NCBI GenBank assembly: GCA_945860255.1 | Contig: CAMAQI010000027.1 | Location: forward strand, 1-20,205 | Direction: 5' to 3' | DNA length: 20,205 bases | DNA from: Methylacidiphilum caldifontis | GTDB taxonomy: Bacteria > Verrucomicrobiota > Verrucomicrobiia > Methylacidiphilales > CAMAQI01 | Shown here: one piece after another, positions 14,091 through 20,205 of the stretch | How the letters are laid out: every line of letters starts with the position of its first letter | Numbering within the stretch: the first letter of the stretch is position 1 | Notes under the pieces: model-generated | What the model saw: only the letters and a program-made list of their open reading frames with translations | Databases searched by the model: none | What the model was told of the DNA's origin: nothing | Made by a program: the position numbers and the translations under genes

Positions 14091-15293
14091 TTAGATCGTC
14101 CCCACTGAATTCCCCTTCAAACGGGAAGGACCCATAAAAAACTGATAGGTGAAATATCCCAAAACCAACGGAGCAAGTTGAACGGCAAAGCCGCACTGTG
14201 CCTGCATCCCTTTTGAAATCGAACAACTCACCAAAGCGACGATCCAAAGCAATCCGATGCCCCATCTCCCTTGCTCCCCCTCAAAAATCTTGCTCTGATT
14301 TTTCAAAATTCCATAGGCAATCAAAAGCAATGTCCAATCATAAACGAGAAAATAAAGATTCGTCCAAGGGAGAATTAAAATGGCTCCAGCAAATCGAATC
14401 GCTTTGTTCTCAACCGGAATCGATTTCAACCAAAGCCAAAAAAGTCGCAAAAAAAGGAGCATGACCACTATTGAAAAAGTCTTGTGAATCCAAGAGCTCA
14501 TTTGCGGAAAAAGAAGCCGGAAAAAACCGTTCGGATCAAAAAATTGCGTGATCGGAAAACCGGGAGCGGCCACCAATAACGGAATCCGCTCCATCGCAAA
14601 TCGATAAAAAGCCCAACTCTGTTCCGGAACAAAATAAAAAGAGATCGCTAAATAAAAAGCACCAGAAACCACCATCCCCTGAAGAATCCGCCACTCCTTG
14701 AGAATTAAAAAAATCGGAACGAAAGCGACAAAGAGCTGCGGCTTATACAGCAACAACCCCGTAGAGAGTCCGGCCAAAAAGAGCGCCCCTCGCTGAACCC
14801 ATAACCAACCGATCAAAGCAACGACTCCCAAACTCAAAAAACTGTTCTGACCGTACGAGAGCGTGGCAAAGATTGGAAACCACCCCAAAGCAAACCAAAA
14901 GCCAAAGCGAAAGAGCTTTCCCACACTCCATAAAATCAAAAGCCCTCCGATCGACCAAATCAGAAAAGCCACTCGATAATCGAAATGAGCCAACGGCTGG
15001 AGGCCCCAAGCCAGTAACGGCGGGTAGATATAAGGATGAAGATACTCCTGCGGGGAATGCAAAATCTCAGATTGTGTTTCGATCTGAAGCTGAAAATCAT
15101 AGAGTTGATCGGACCTCCCCTCAATAAAGAGTTTTGCCCCGGTATAAAACTGGAGAAAATCAGGGCCGAGAGGAGTTCCAAAGAGATCCCGATAAGCGGA
15201 GAAACCTCGAATTGAAATGAGCCAACCGAGCAACAATAAAATCGAAGTTATCCAGAAGACCTTCGAAAATCGTGACAAAAGAAAAAAACTCAC
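14091..15293 (-). CDS. DUF2029/GT87 family membrane glycosyltransferase-like protein
   Basis: 400 residues, mostly hydrophobic, with about ten probable membrane helices starting at residues 12-29. The first outer loop has the family pattern: GPDFLQFYTGAKLFIEGRSDQLYD (43-66, candidate catalytic Asp45), then YLHPYIYPPLLAWGLQPLAHF (about 84-104). This matches the GT-C fold GT87 (DUF2029) polyprenyl-phosphate-mannose-type transferases, which add sugars outside the membrane. The start is a GTG at 15293, preceded by a weak GGTGAAG; no in-frame ATG is available upstream. No other sugar gene is adjacent, so donor and acceptor are unknown. Family assignment is good; mannose specificity is not supported here. 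Confidence 0.82.
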   Translation of the reverse strand: MSFFLLSRFSKVFWITSILLLLGWLISIRGFSAYRDLFGTPLGPDFLQFYTGAKLFIEGRSDQLYDFQLQIETQSEILHSPQEYLHPYIYPPLLAWGLQPLAHFDYRVAFLIWSIGGLLILWSVGKLFRFGFWFALGWFPIFATLSYGQNSFLSLGVVALIGWLWVQRGALFLAGLSTGLLLYKPQLFVAFVPIFLILKEWRILQGMVVSGAFYLAISFYFVPEQSWAFYRFAMERIPLLVAAPGFPITQFFDPNGFFRLLFPQMSSWIHKTFSIVVMLLFLRLFWLWLKSIPVENKAIRFAGAILILPWTNLYFLVYDWTLLLIAYGILKNQSKIFEGEQGRWGIGLLWIVALVSCSISKGMQAQCGFAVQLAPLVLGYFTYQFFMGPSRLKGNSVGTI

Positions 15294-15360
15294 GAATTAA
15301 CTTCACCATAAAGAACTCTCTTAGGAAAGCACGAAGGCAGGAAACAAAACATATCGTCTA

Positions 15361-15375
15361 CTGGGGTCAGTTGAT
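15361..15375 (+). repeat. CTGGGGTCAGTTGAT direct repeat, left copy
   Basis: An identical 15-base copy is at 18703-18717 in the same orientation. The pair brackets the AbiE locus, the ISL3 element and the tRNA-Arg remnant. 'GGGGTCAG' strings are common near REP-type repeats, but no RAYT gene is present. Confidence 0.5.
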
Positions 15376-15429
15376 ACTCATTACTGGAATCGAAGACAGT
15401 CCGCAGTCTAAATTTATTTTAGTTTTAAC

Positions 15430-15477
15430 TTGTTATAAAGCGCATGTACTTGTAAATAAAGGTTAACAATTTGTAAC
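15430..15477 (+). promoter_or_regulatory. Candidate promoter and operator of the AbiE locus
   Basis: TTGTTA (15430-15435), 17-base spacer, TAAATA (15453-15458) form a plausible promoter ending 23 bases before the ATG at 15482. TTGTTA/TTGTAA occurs three times at nearly two-turn spacing (15430, 15450, 15471), and GTTAACAATTTGTAAC (15462-15477) is a near-palindrome. AbiEi antitoxins are known to repress their own promoters by binding repeats; these are candidates for such sites. Confidence 0.45.
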
Positions 15478-15481
15478 AATA

Positions 15482-15711
15482 ATGAGAGATCCAATCACAA
15501 AACAAATTTTAGAGATTTTCAGGCAACTGAAAGTCGTTAGACCAAGGGATTTAGCCGCCCGAGGCATTCCCCCAGTTTACCTCCAGCGGCTGTGCGAGTC
15601 AGGAACAGTGATTCGAGCCTCCCGCGGGATCTATCACACCGAAAAACATCAACCTTCCTCTAGACATCTTCTTGCCCTGATGGCGAAGCGCATCCCAAAA
15701 GCAGTTGTTTG
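15482..15711 (+). pseudogene. AbiEi-like antitoxin, 5' part (interrupted by ISL3 element)
   Basis: Encodes the N-terminal 74 residues of an AbiEi-type antitoxin (type IV toxin-antitoxin, phage abortive infection). The winged-helix part is LKVVRPRDLAARGIPPVYLQRLCESGTVIRASRGIYH, followed by HLLALMAKRIPKAVV, where the family normally continues 'CLLSALxFHxLTTQ'. The insertion falls exactly there. After codon 74 the reading frame enters the IS and ends after about 16 foreign residues (WTLRRFEWVIGREG). The last 8 bases (15704-15711, GTTGTTTG) are the target duplication. The rest of the gene is at 17085-17465. A truncated DNA-binding fragment could still be made and might still bind the promoter, but the toxin-neutralising C-terminal domain is lost from this product. 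Confidence 0.85.
15704..15711 (+). repeat. 8-bp target site duplication, left
   Basis: GTTGTTTG, repeated at 17085-17092 on the other side of the IS. Eight bases is the usual target duplication of ISL3-family elements. Confidence 0.85.
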
Positions 15712-15734
15712 GACGCTTCGACGTTTTGAGTGGG

Positions 15735-16937
15735 TCATAGGGCGGGAAGGTTGAGTTGGAGTTTTGAGCATTTAAGATAAGAGATTGCTTTAAAGTATTC
15801 GAAGTTACGGAAGCCTCTCGCACAACGTTTTGCCATTTGAATAATGCCATTGATTGCTTCAATTTTTCCATTGGTAAGATTGGTTTGGAAGAACCCGATG
15901 ATGCCCTGCCAATGTTCTTTGATCGTCTTGGCCAGCTTTTTGATTTGAGGATGTTTGCATCGGCTTGCCGAGCGATACCACCATTGCAAAAGCTCTTCGC
16001 TCTTTTGATCATAGGCATCTTGAAGTCGATCCCTGATTTCAAGGGCTTTGGCTAAAATCGGATAAAGCTTACAAAGATCTTGCCGGATTTCTCTTTGTTC
16101 ATCACTCAAGTTCCATTCATTTCCTAAGACCGCCCATCGGGCCCCTTGAACAAGACTGTTTTGGCGATGAATCGCTTTTCGGATCTCATCGACCATCTTC
16201 CCCGCCATTTGCATCACATGGAATCGATCAAAGACCACTTGCGCCTGAGGAAAGCATTCTCGAACTCCTTTAATAAAAGCCGGACTCATATCAATCCCTG
16301 CCCATTCCACTTTCTCGGGTTCGCTTCCATGAAGTCTCATCTGAGCGCAAAACTCAACTACCGCTTGATTACTTCTTCCTTCCACCATTAAAAGAAGCTC
16401 TCCCGTATTCGCATCCAAAAATGATGTCACATATCGATGTCCTTTCTTGGCACTGGTTTCATCGATTAAAATCATTCGACTTTCAGACCAATCTCGTTTC
16501 GCGTGCGCCTCATTCACGTAGTGAATCAAAACTCTCCAAAGCCGATGATCGGTCTCCTTAAGAATTTCGGCTACTTTGCTCACCGGACTTTCTTTCATCA
16601 AAATCATGGCGAACGCCTCAAACATCAATGTGAATCCGCTCCCTTTTCTCGCCCACGGCACATCGATTTGCTTCACTCCACACTTCTCACATCTAATTCG
16701 AGGCACTCGTGCGCCAAGGATCGTCTCGTACTGCCAAAAATTTAAATGACGCCACTTCTTCTCTACCGTGTCATGCACGGGAGATTTCACTTCACATTCG
16801 GGACAACAAAAATGCGTGCCTTCTTTAAAATCCAACTTGATCCCCAGCTTCGGAGGTTCTCCTGAAAATTCACTGCTCACCACCCTCCACTCCTTGCTCA
16901 ATTGCAAGGCTACTTCAAATAATCCGTTCTGATCCAT
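15735..16937 (-). CDS. ISL3-family transposase
   Basis: 400 residues, full length. The N-terminal zinc-binding part has Cys45/Cys48 (CPEC) and Cys83/Cys86 (CEKC), followed by a helix-turn-helix region (about 105-140). The DDE catalytic residues are Asp159 (ILIDET), Asp216 (AGIDMSPAF) and Glu360 (NGKIEAING), and the C-terminal signature KRCARGFRNFEYF (about 370-382) is typical of ISL3. It catalyses movement of the surrounding IS. The frame is intact, so it may be active. The ATG at 16937 is the natural start; upstream on the same strand is a 60-base hairpin that could block translation from read-through transcripts. It is transcribed opposite to the AbiE genes it interrupts. Confidence 0.95.
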   Translation of the reverse strand: MDQNGLFEVALQLSKEWRVVSSEFSGEPPKLGIKLDFKEGTHFCCPECEVKSPVHDTVEKKWRHLNFWQYETILGARVPRIRCEKCGVKQIDVPWARKGSGFTLMFEAFAMILMKESPVSKVAEILKETDHRLWRVLIHYVNEAHAKRDWSESRMILIDETSAKKGHRYVTSFLDANTGELLLMVEGRSNQAVVEFCAQMRLHGSEPEKVEWAGIDMSPAFIKGVRECFPQAQVVFDRFHVMQMAGKMVDEIRKAIHRQNSLVQGARWAVLGNEWNLSDEQREIRQDLCKLYPILAKALEIRDRLQDAYDQKSEELLQWWYRSASRCKHPQIKKLAKTIKEHWQGIIGFFQTNLTNGKIEAINGIIQMAKRCARGFRNFEYFKAISYLKCSKLQLNLPAL

Positions 16938-16980
16938 GCCCCATCTTGGATCTCTTCTTCACATCCCCCAAGAAATTTTT

Positions 16981-17040
16981 CAATTGAAGAACAAAACCCG
17001 CAAAAAAGGCGAATGCCGAAGGGTTTTGTTTGAACAATTG
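16981..17040. promoter_or_regulatory. Large hairpin in the transposase leader
   Basis: CAATTGAAGAACAAAACCC (16981-16999) pairs with the inverse at 17021-17040 (GGGTTTTGTTTGAACAATTG) except for the TTGAAG-side mismatch, around a 21-base loop. It lies about 44 bases upstream of the transposase start on the minus strand. Such leader hairpins in other insertion sequences limit transposase expression from outside promoters; that function here is inferred. Confidence 0.5.
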
Positions 17041-17084
17041 ATAAATTTCGAACCTTTTTCACCCACTCAAAACGTCGAGGAGCC

Positions 17085-17092
17085 GTTGTTTG
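17085..17092 (+). repeat. 8-bp target site duplication, right
   Basis: GTTGTTTG, matching 15704-15711 exactly. Confidence 0.85.
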
Positions 17093-17465
17093 TCTCCTCT
17101 CGGCCTTGGAACTACACGATCTGACAACTCAATCTCCCTATAAAATTTGGATCGCCATTGATAAAAGGTCACGAAGACCTGTTGATTCAGACTTACCGAT
17201 TAGGGTTGTGCGCTTTTCTGAAACCTCGCTTACTTCTGGAGTTGAGGAGATTACTATTGAGGGGATTCAAGTCAAAGTCACTTCCGCGGCTAAAACCATT
17301 GCGGATTGTTTTAAATTTCGCCGAAAAATTGGAGAGGATATTGCCATTGAAGCTCTGCGAGATGGACTCAAGAAGAGGAAATGCACCCGTGATGAGATTT
17401 GGAAACAATCAAAGATTTGCCGGGTCTCCAATGTCATTCGACCTTACATGGAGAGTATCGGGTGA
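17085..17465 (+). pseudogene. AbiEi-like antitoxin, 3' part (interrupted by ISL3 element)
   Basis: Reads in frame from the right copy of the duplication: VVCLLSALELHDLTTQSPYK, then WIAIDKRSRRPV, VRFSETSLTSGVEEITIEGIQVKV, and SAAKTIADCFKFRRKIGEDIAIEALRDGLKKR, ending RPYMESIG. This is the C-terminal domain of AbiEi antitoxins, including the AKTxADCFKxRxKxG signature. Joining codons 1-74 from the 5' part to the 127 codons here gives a 201-codon frame including the stop, with no shift. The fragment has no start of its own with a convincing Shine-Dalgarno (TTG 17106 is possible), so it is probably silent. Its TGA overlaps the GTG of the toxin gene by 4 bases, the usual abiEi-abiEii arrangement. 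Confidence 0.85.
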
Positions 17466-18370
17466 GTCGGCCTCAAAAAACAAATATAGCGGCATCTGTC
17501 ACTGCTCGACTGTTGAAAATCGCCCGAGCCAATCGGGAAGATTACCAATACCTTTTGATGCAATATGCTTTAGAAAGGTTTCTTTATCGTCTCTCCCAAT
17601 CTCCTTATTCCTCCCAATTCATAGTTAAAGGGGCCTTTTTGTTCCTGATCTGGACAAAAGAGCGTCACCGTCCGACGAAAGACTTAGATTTAATGTCCGC
17701 CCGTCAACTTTCTGAGAAAGAGCTAAAGCGCATCTTCGGTGATGTTTGTCACATTACCGGGGAAGATGGACTCTCCTTTCTTTCAGAGAGTATCTCGACC
17801 GAAGAAATTCGTGAGGGTGACTCCTATGGTGGAGTCAGAATAAAACTACGGACACTTTTGGGAAATAAGAAAATTCCGATTCAGATTGATGTCGGTTTTG
17901 GGGATGCCGTTAATCCGGCGCCGATTCGATCTGTTTTCCCGACTCTCTTAGAGTTTCCAGCTCCCGAATTGCCGACTTATCCGAGGGAAACAGTGGTTGC
18001 TGAAAAATACGAAATTATAGTGAGTCTTGGAATCACTAATAGTCGAATGAAAGACTATTTCGATCTTTGGAGCCTTTCCCAGTATTTTGAATTTGAAGGA
18101 AAAAGTTTAGCAAAAGCAGTGAAGGCAACCTTTCAACGTCGTAGAACCCCGATCCCAGAAGATATTCCAACGGGACTTTCTGATGAGTTTGTCATCGATA
18201 AGTCAGGCCAATGGAAGGCTTTTATCAACCGCATCGAACTTCCAGATAACTCTCTCGATCTCGAGAGAGTGATTGCAATACTCCGAGTCTTCCTTCTTCC
18301 AGTTTCCAAGGCGGTCTATCAAGAAAAGTTGTTTTCTAAAAAATGGACCCTAGGAAAATGGAAGGAGTGA
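17462..18370 (+). CDS. AbiEii-family nucleotidyltransferase toxin
   Basis: 302 residues. AbiEii toxins are nucleotidyltransferase-fold enzymes; characterised relatives modify tRNA acceptor ends or bind GTP, and cause growth arrest on phage infection. Visible motifs: FIVKGAFLFLIWTKERHRPTKDLDLMS (about 53-79), with the substrate loop and the Asp74/Asp76 metal pair; PIQIDVGFGDAV (about 139-150), with further acids; and AEKYEIIVSLGITNSRMKDYFDLW, the C-terminal signature with conserved Lys. The frame is open back to 17399, but I choose GTG 17462 because it overlaps the antitoxin stop (GTGA) and follows GGAG. The gene is intact while its antitoxin gene is split, so either it is silent because the promoter is separated by the IS, or something else restrains it. 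Confidence 0.88.
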   Translation: MSRPQKTNIAASVTARLLKIARANREDYQYLLMQYALERFLYRLSQSPYSSQFIVKGAFLFLIWTKERHRPTKDLDLMSARQLSEKELKRIFGDVCHITGEDGLSFLSESISTEEIREGDSYGGVRIKLRTLLGNKKIPIQIDVGFGDAVNPAPIRSVFPTLLEFPAPELPTYPRETVVAEKYEIIVSLGITNSRMKDYFDLWSLSQYFEFEGKSLAKAVKATFQRRRTPIPEDIPTGLSDEFVIDKSGQWKAFINRIELPDNSLDLERVIAILRVFLLPVSKAVYQEKLFSKKWTLGKWKE

Positions 18371-18419
18371 TTTTTCCTTTCTCAGCCCGGAAAGATCTAA
18401 TAATCCTTATCGAATTCAA

Positions 18420-18463
18420 GCTCCCGTAGCTCAGCTGGATAGAGCAACGGATTTCTAATCCTA
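18420..18463 (+). pseudogene. tRNA-Arg (TCT), 5' half only
   Basis: GCTCCCG (acceptor 5' strand), TA, GCTC-AGCTGGATA-GAGC (D arm), A, ACGGA-TTTCTAA-TCC: a normal tRNA-Arg with anticodon TCT (18454-18456) up to the third base of the anticodon 3' stem. After 18461 the sequence no longer pairs (CTA instead of the expected CGT). No variable loop, T arm or acceptor 3' strand follows. The break at the anticodon loop is a known integrase crossover place in tRNA genes, so this may be attL of an element extending to the right. Confidence 0.8.
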
Positions 18464-18546
18464 TTTCGTCTCCCTCGTAAAATCACTTCTCCTATGAACA
18501 CCTATGAACGGAATGGAATCATTTCGCACCAAGAGAGTCTTATACT

Positions 18547-18598
18547 GGCAATCATTGCCATTATAACGGTTCTGCGGATTCATTGCCAAGTCATTGCC
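18547..18598. repeat. TCATTGCC repeats near the tRNA break
   Basis: TCATTGCC occurs three times on the plus strand (18552-18559, 18580-18587, 18591-18598), the first within an inverted repeat GGCAATCATTGCC (18547-18559). A tandem CCTATGAAC pair (18491-18499, 18501-18509) lies closer to the tRNA. Repeats like this near an att site are often recombinase arm sites. The rest of 18371-18748 shows no gene. Confidence 0.4.
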
Positions 18599-18702
18599 CG
18601 TTAGGATTTAAAAACTAACACACACGCACAACCATCTTTCCGCTCAGGTAGGGAGTTAAATAGTGTCATTCCGAACTTCGCTAGGGATTGACCAACGTTC
18701 TG

Positions 18703-18717
18703 CTGGGGTCAGTTGAT
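18703..18717 (+). repeat. CTGGGGTCAGTTGAT direct repeat, right copy
   Basis: Identical to 15361-15375. GTTGAT (18712-18717) can also pair with ATCAAC (18734-18739) just after it. Confidence 0.5.
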
Positions 18718-18748
18718 GACTAGTACAAAAACAATCAACTAACACATA

Positions 18749-19345
18749 TCAACATTTAAACGAAGTGATCCGATTAGTCCAAAGCCTTTGACGAATAACG
18801 TAAATAAAAATAGGTACAAAAACCAGTAGAATTAGAGTGGTAGATGGCTCAGGAACAGAGGACATATCAGTGATTGTCCACAGTACGGCATGACCATAAC
18901 CCGCCAGGGTATTTGCACTTCCTACCACGTAAGTGGTATTCCCAGAAATATAAATATCCACTGCCTGAGAGCTAGTATAATCGCTTCCGAGAACAGACTG
19001 TAAGTTAACAAAAGAATCTGCGGTTCCTGACCATAATGAGGCCACAATCTGTCCATTAACGCTAGCTTCTCCTACTTGTTGACTTCCACTTACTCCCGAG
19101 GCTACAGAATACGTTGACCCCAAAGGGTTGAGGTTCACAAAAGAGTTTGCAGTTCCAGACCATAAGGCAGCATTATATACTGTAAAACCAGCGCTGAAAT
19201 TTACAAACCCCACTTGTTGGCTTCCACTAGTAGACTTGGCCTCGGAACTCGATGCTCCCGAGGGATTAAGGTTTACAAAGGAATTTGCTGTCCCAGACCA
19301 CAAAGCGGCATTATTTACTGTAAAACTAGCATTGAAATTTACCCA
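18749..19345 (-). pseudogene. PEP-CTERM repeat protein, 5'-truncated
   Basis: The C-terminal 198 codons of an exported protein. Two 46-residue repeats (138-base period) begin at 19342 and 19204 (VNF...FTV.NAALWSGTANSFVNLNP.G...SGSQQVG), followed by a third diverged unit (ASLWSGTADSFVNLQ) and GHAVLW, similar to HAF-type repeats. The end is SSVPEPSTT, a hydrophobic helix (LILLVFVPIFIYVI) and RQR: a PEP-CTERM sorting signal, handled by exosortase-type systems. The frame stays open to 19555, but beyond 19345 it reads through a terminator and the antisense of the IS66 gene and loses all repeat similarity. No signal peptide remains, so the gene is broken, most likely by the IS66 insertion or a linked deletion. 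Confidence 0.75.
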
Positions 19346-19362
19346 GTAATAGTTTAGCCCTT

Positions 19363-19389
19363 CCGCACAATGTGCGGTTTTTTTCTTTT
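19363..19389 (+). terminator. Rho-independent terminator
   Basis: CCGCAC-AAT-GTGCGG type stem (19363-19377) followed directly by a run of T (19378-19384, then more after one C). It acts on plus-strand transcripts; no plus-strand gene is upstream of it nearby, so it may be a leftover of an element end or limit antisense transcription into the transposase. Confidence 0.5.
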
Positions 19390-19415
19390 TTTTAAAATTT
19401 AAAAGAGCACTGGCA

Positions 19416-20204
19416 TCAGCCTGATTCTTGGAAGATTTTGGAGTGTGGATGATGGATTCCGTTGATGAGGATGGAATGAAGAACGGGGATAGGATCGATT
19501 TTTTGTTGATGAAGGGTGGAGATAATCGAAAGATTCGTGGCAAAGTCCTGAGCACTTTCTAGGGAGCGGTGACCGAAGGTTATTTTTCGGTGTAAGACGG
19601 GCTGTCTTAAGGATTGTTCGGCGTGATTATTGGTTGGAGGCATTCGGTTTATTTCAAGGAACGTAAAGAGTTGATGATAATCTTTTTTTGGATCTGAGAG
19701 TCTTTGCCTGAAAGTTTCAAGATCCTGCAAAGGGGGAGCAAAAGGTTGGGCGCAAAGGGAATCGATTTTTCGAAGGAAGCAGGGGATTTTGGCTTTGGCT
19801 TGAGTGAACGTGATTTCTCCGAGATCCCTTTGTTTTGCCAGATGGCAGGCGGACTTGAGCAGGGATTGGATTTTTTCGCAAAATTCAATCGCCCGTTGGA
19901 TTTCCGAGGTCTTGGGGAGCGGGGCTAACAGAGAGCTCAGATCCCGAGCTTTTCGAATGAGGTGAGCGAGACAAGATTGGCGATGAAGAGCATCGATAGC
20001 GTTGTAACCGGCATAGTCGTCTCCGACAAAGCCTCCTGAAAAAGGAGATCCGAAAATAGAAATCGCCACCGATCCCGCGCGACTCGGATCGATGTGAAAG
20101 AATGAAAAATCGGGAGTTCCTGCGTACCAAAGATAGGCTGACTCTCCGTCGACTCGCCATGAGGTCTCATCTCCATGAATGATCTCGGAGGATTGAACTT
20201 TTTT
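19416..20204 (-). CDS. IS66-family transposase (TnpC), C-terminal part
   Basis: The frame is open to the right edge, so the 5' part lies outside; 262 residues are visible. It starts (in this window) KKVQSSEIIHGDETSWRV and continues GESAYLWYAGTPDFSFFHIDPSRAG, VGDDYAGYNAI, QSCLAHLIRKAR, and NNHAEQSLRQPVLHRKITFGHRSLESAQ. These are the IS66 DDE domain landmarks: the first Asp in GDET, the second in GDDYAGY, and Glu in NNHAEQ. The transposase would move the surrounding IS66 element, whose left end must lie between 19346 and 19415. The usual short IS66 C-terminal extension ('LPW' type) is not seen; the protein ends HHPHSKIFQESG. An internal GTG at 20069 is not the true start. Confidence 0.9.
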   Translation of the reverse strand, partial: KKVQSSEIIHGDETSWRVDGESAYLWYAGTPDFSFFHIDPSRAGSVAISIFGSPFSGGFVGDDYAGYNAIDALHRQSCLAHLIRKARDLSSLLAPLPKTSEIQRAIEFCEKIQSLLKSACHLAKQRDLGEITFTQAKAKIPCFLRKIDSLCAQPFAPPLQDLETFRQRLSDPKKDYHQLFTFLEINRMPPTNNHAEQSLRQPVLHRKITFGHRSLESAQDFATNLSIISTLHQQKIDPIPVLHSILINGIHHPHSKIFQESG

Positions 20205-20205
20205 T

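Larger units (their letters stand above)
15712..17084 (-). mobile_element. ISL3-family insertion sequence (complete)
   Basis: A 1373-bp element with 24-base terminal inverted repeats (15712-15735 and 17061-17084; both contain TCGACGTTTTGAGTGGGT, 21 of 24 matching), flanked by the 8-base duplication GTTGTTTG. It contains one transposase gene (15735-16937, minus strand). Its stop codon begins in the last base of the left terminal repeat. A large hairpin (16981-17040) lies between the transposase start and the right end. Size, ends and duplication length fit ISL3. The intact frame and repeats suggest a fairly recent insertion. Confidence 0.9.

Noticed and set aside
17399..17461. Upstream extension of the AbiEii start
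   Set aside because: It overlaps the antitoxin coding end in another frame; the GTGA overlap at 17462 is the normal arrangement.
18552..18598. TCATTGCC repeats as a CRISPR array
   Set aside because: Repeats are 8 bases with irregular spacing of 20 and 3 bases, and no cas gene is present.
19346..19555. N-terminal extension of the PEP-CTERM frame
   Set aside because: It runs through a terminator and antisense to the IS66 coding sequence and shows no signal peptide or repeat similarity.

Overview
The window looks like chromosomal DNA of a Gram-negative bacterium with moderate GC. A lineage in or near the PVC group (Verrucomicrobiota/Chlamydiota/Planctomycetota) fits best, but this is an inference. 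The clues are a futalosine-pathway menaquinone gene (mqnC), Deg9-type HtrA proteases with a PDZ_3-like C-terminus, a PEP-CTERM repeat protein remnant, a GYF_2/membrane protein and many dispersed intergenic repeats. No rRNA or marker gene settles it.

Layout. 1-2190: the 3' end of an RluA-type pseudouridine synthase, a YhhW-type pirin and an NAD(P)H-dependent FMN reductase. 2195-4340: a repeat element, then two PIN-domain toxin-antitoxin pairs (Phd/VapC-like on minus, RHH/VapC on plus) diverging from a tRNA-Asp(GTC). 4341-5160: no gene, but a ~600-bp element with 32-bp perfect inverted ends. 5161-7206: a GYF_2 membrane protein divergent from a 4'-phosphopantetheinyl transferase. 7330-11848: a tight plus-strand run of mqnC, a Deg9-like secreted protease, a lipoprotein paralogue of that protease that has lost all three catalytic residues, and a YfcE-like phosphoesterase; the last three overlap by 4 bp each. 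11849-15293: a second repeat element, bioD (minus), a YihY-like membrane protein (plus), a third repeat element and a GT87/DUF2029 glycosyltransferase (minus).

15294-20205 is accessory DNA. An AbiE type IV toxin-antitoxin locus has its antitoxin gene split by a complete ISL3-family insertion sequence. This IS has 24-bp terminal repeats and an 8-bp target duplication, and removing it restores a 200-codon antitoxin frame. Next come the 5' half of a tRNA-Arg(TCT) broken just after the anticodon loop (a likely attL), a 5'-truncated PEP-CTERM repeat protein and an IS66 transposase that runs off the right edge.

The most unusual signal is in the gaps between genes. Two copies (about 2195-2472 and 11896-12267) of one structured element have degenerate, period-like inverted ends and a cloverleaf-like core. 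Helix positions differ between the copies by paired, compensating changes. Related modules recur at 441-625, 7242-7275, 11856-11882 and 13788-14086, sometimes in a different order. These could be a family of structured non-coding mobile elements.
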